A DNA stretch of 13,692 nucleotides from Bacillota bacterium. GTDB lineage: Bacteria; Bacillota; Negativicutes; Sporomusales; Sporomusaceae. Shown here in pieces: positions 13,608 to 13,692 of the stretch (the stretch's first letter is position 1; each line of letters begins with the position of its first letter). The stretch lies in assembly GCA_023388195.1 (NCBI GenBank), contig JAEWGR010000163.1, positions 1 through 13,692 on the forward strand, written 5' to 3'. The notes beneath the pieces are model-generated. The model saw nothing but the letters and a program-made list of their open reading frames with translations. It had not been told where the DNA came from and did not search any database. Made by a program: the position numbers and the translations under genes.

Positions 13608-13642
13608 GGGGCAACGCCGGCATCAGCTGCCTGCGTTGCCCC
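13608..13642 (+). terminator. Strong GC-rich hairpin after purH
   Basis: GGGGCAACGC (13608-13617) pairs perfectly with GCGTTGCCCC (13633-13642), and GGC/GCC can extend the stem inward. No T run follows; the next bases are AGAAAAAGATTTTCC. It may be a weak terminator, a 3' stability element or part of an interspersed repeat. GTTGCC at about 13593-13598 could compete by pairing with GGCAAC at 13610-13615. No gene is visible from 13589 to the window end. Confidence 0.5.
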
Positions 13643-13646
13643 AGAA

Positions 13647-13692
13647 AAAGATTTTCCGGCCCCAGCAAACTCGCTGCGCTCAAACAGTACGG
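13647..13692 (+). repeat. Probable second copy (truncated by the window edge) of an interspersed repeat
   Basis: The first 14 bases, AAAGATTTTCCGGC, are identical to 8069-8082 between purE and purC. Further on both regions contain AAACAG. The sequence CTCGCTGCGCTCAAACAG recalls short non-coding repeats seen in related genomes, though I cannot confirm that here. The element runs off the right edge, so its far arm cannot be checked. Confidence 0.4.

Noticed and set aside
1..13692. CRISPR arrays, tRNA or rRNA genes, insertion sequences, phage or defence systems
   Set aside because: No regularly spaced repeats, cloverleaf sequences, transposase-like frames or defence-type domains were seen on either strand.

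Overview
The window reads as a chromosomal segment of a moderately GC-rich (about 50% by eye) member of the Bacillota. All twelve complete genes and one partial gene lie on the + strand, mostly with strong GGAGG-type ribosome binding sites. A guanine-class riboswitch, a Bacillus-type PurF (short propeptide and iron-sulfur ligands) and the purE-C-F-M-N-H gene order fit this group. The overall look resembles Sporomusa-like Negativicutes, but that placement is an inference from recognition, not a measurement.

Left part (1-5630): a run of unrelated housekeeping or accessory genes. In order: the C-terminus of a YeiH-type (UPF0324, putative sulfate exporter) membrane protein; a translationally coupled 106-residue protein of unknown function; a DJ-1/PfpI-family protein closed by a clear intrinsic terminator; a non-coding interval holding two promoter-like sites and a strong hairpin; a fatty-acyl-CoA ligase of the AMP-binding family; a GNAT acetyltransferase-like protein; the flavin prenyltransferase UbiX; a secreted NlpC/P60 cell-wall peptidase; and a YhcH/YjgK/YiaL family protein.

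Right part (5688-13588): a purine locus. A good promoter is followed by a leader carrying two adjacent aptamers. The first is a guanine-specific purine riboswitch; the second is a ykkC-type aptamer that, in this context, is best read as a PRPP riboswitch. The 3' end of the second aptamer overlaps the 5' arm of a very long intrinsic terminator. This matches the published tandem guanine-PRPP arrangement, which behaves like an IMPLY logic gate (off only when guanine is high and PRPP is low). It precedes an AzgA/PbuG-type purine-base permease and then purE, purC, purF, purM, purN and purH. Uptake of preformed bases and the de novo route to IMP would therefore sit under one two-input RNA switch. 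A perfect hairpin between the permease and purE may tune the ratio of the two.

The pathway set here covers PurF (step 1), PurN (3), PurM (5), PurE (6), PurC (7) and PurH (9 and 10). purD, purL/Q/S, purB and purK are not in the window. An 82-bp inverted-repeat element lies between purE and purC. A strong hairpin follows purH, and a sequence sharing 14 exact bases with that element begins just before the window ends.
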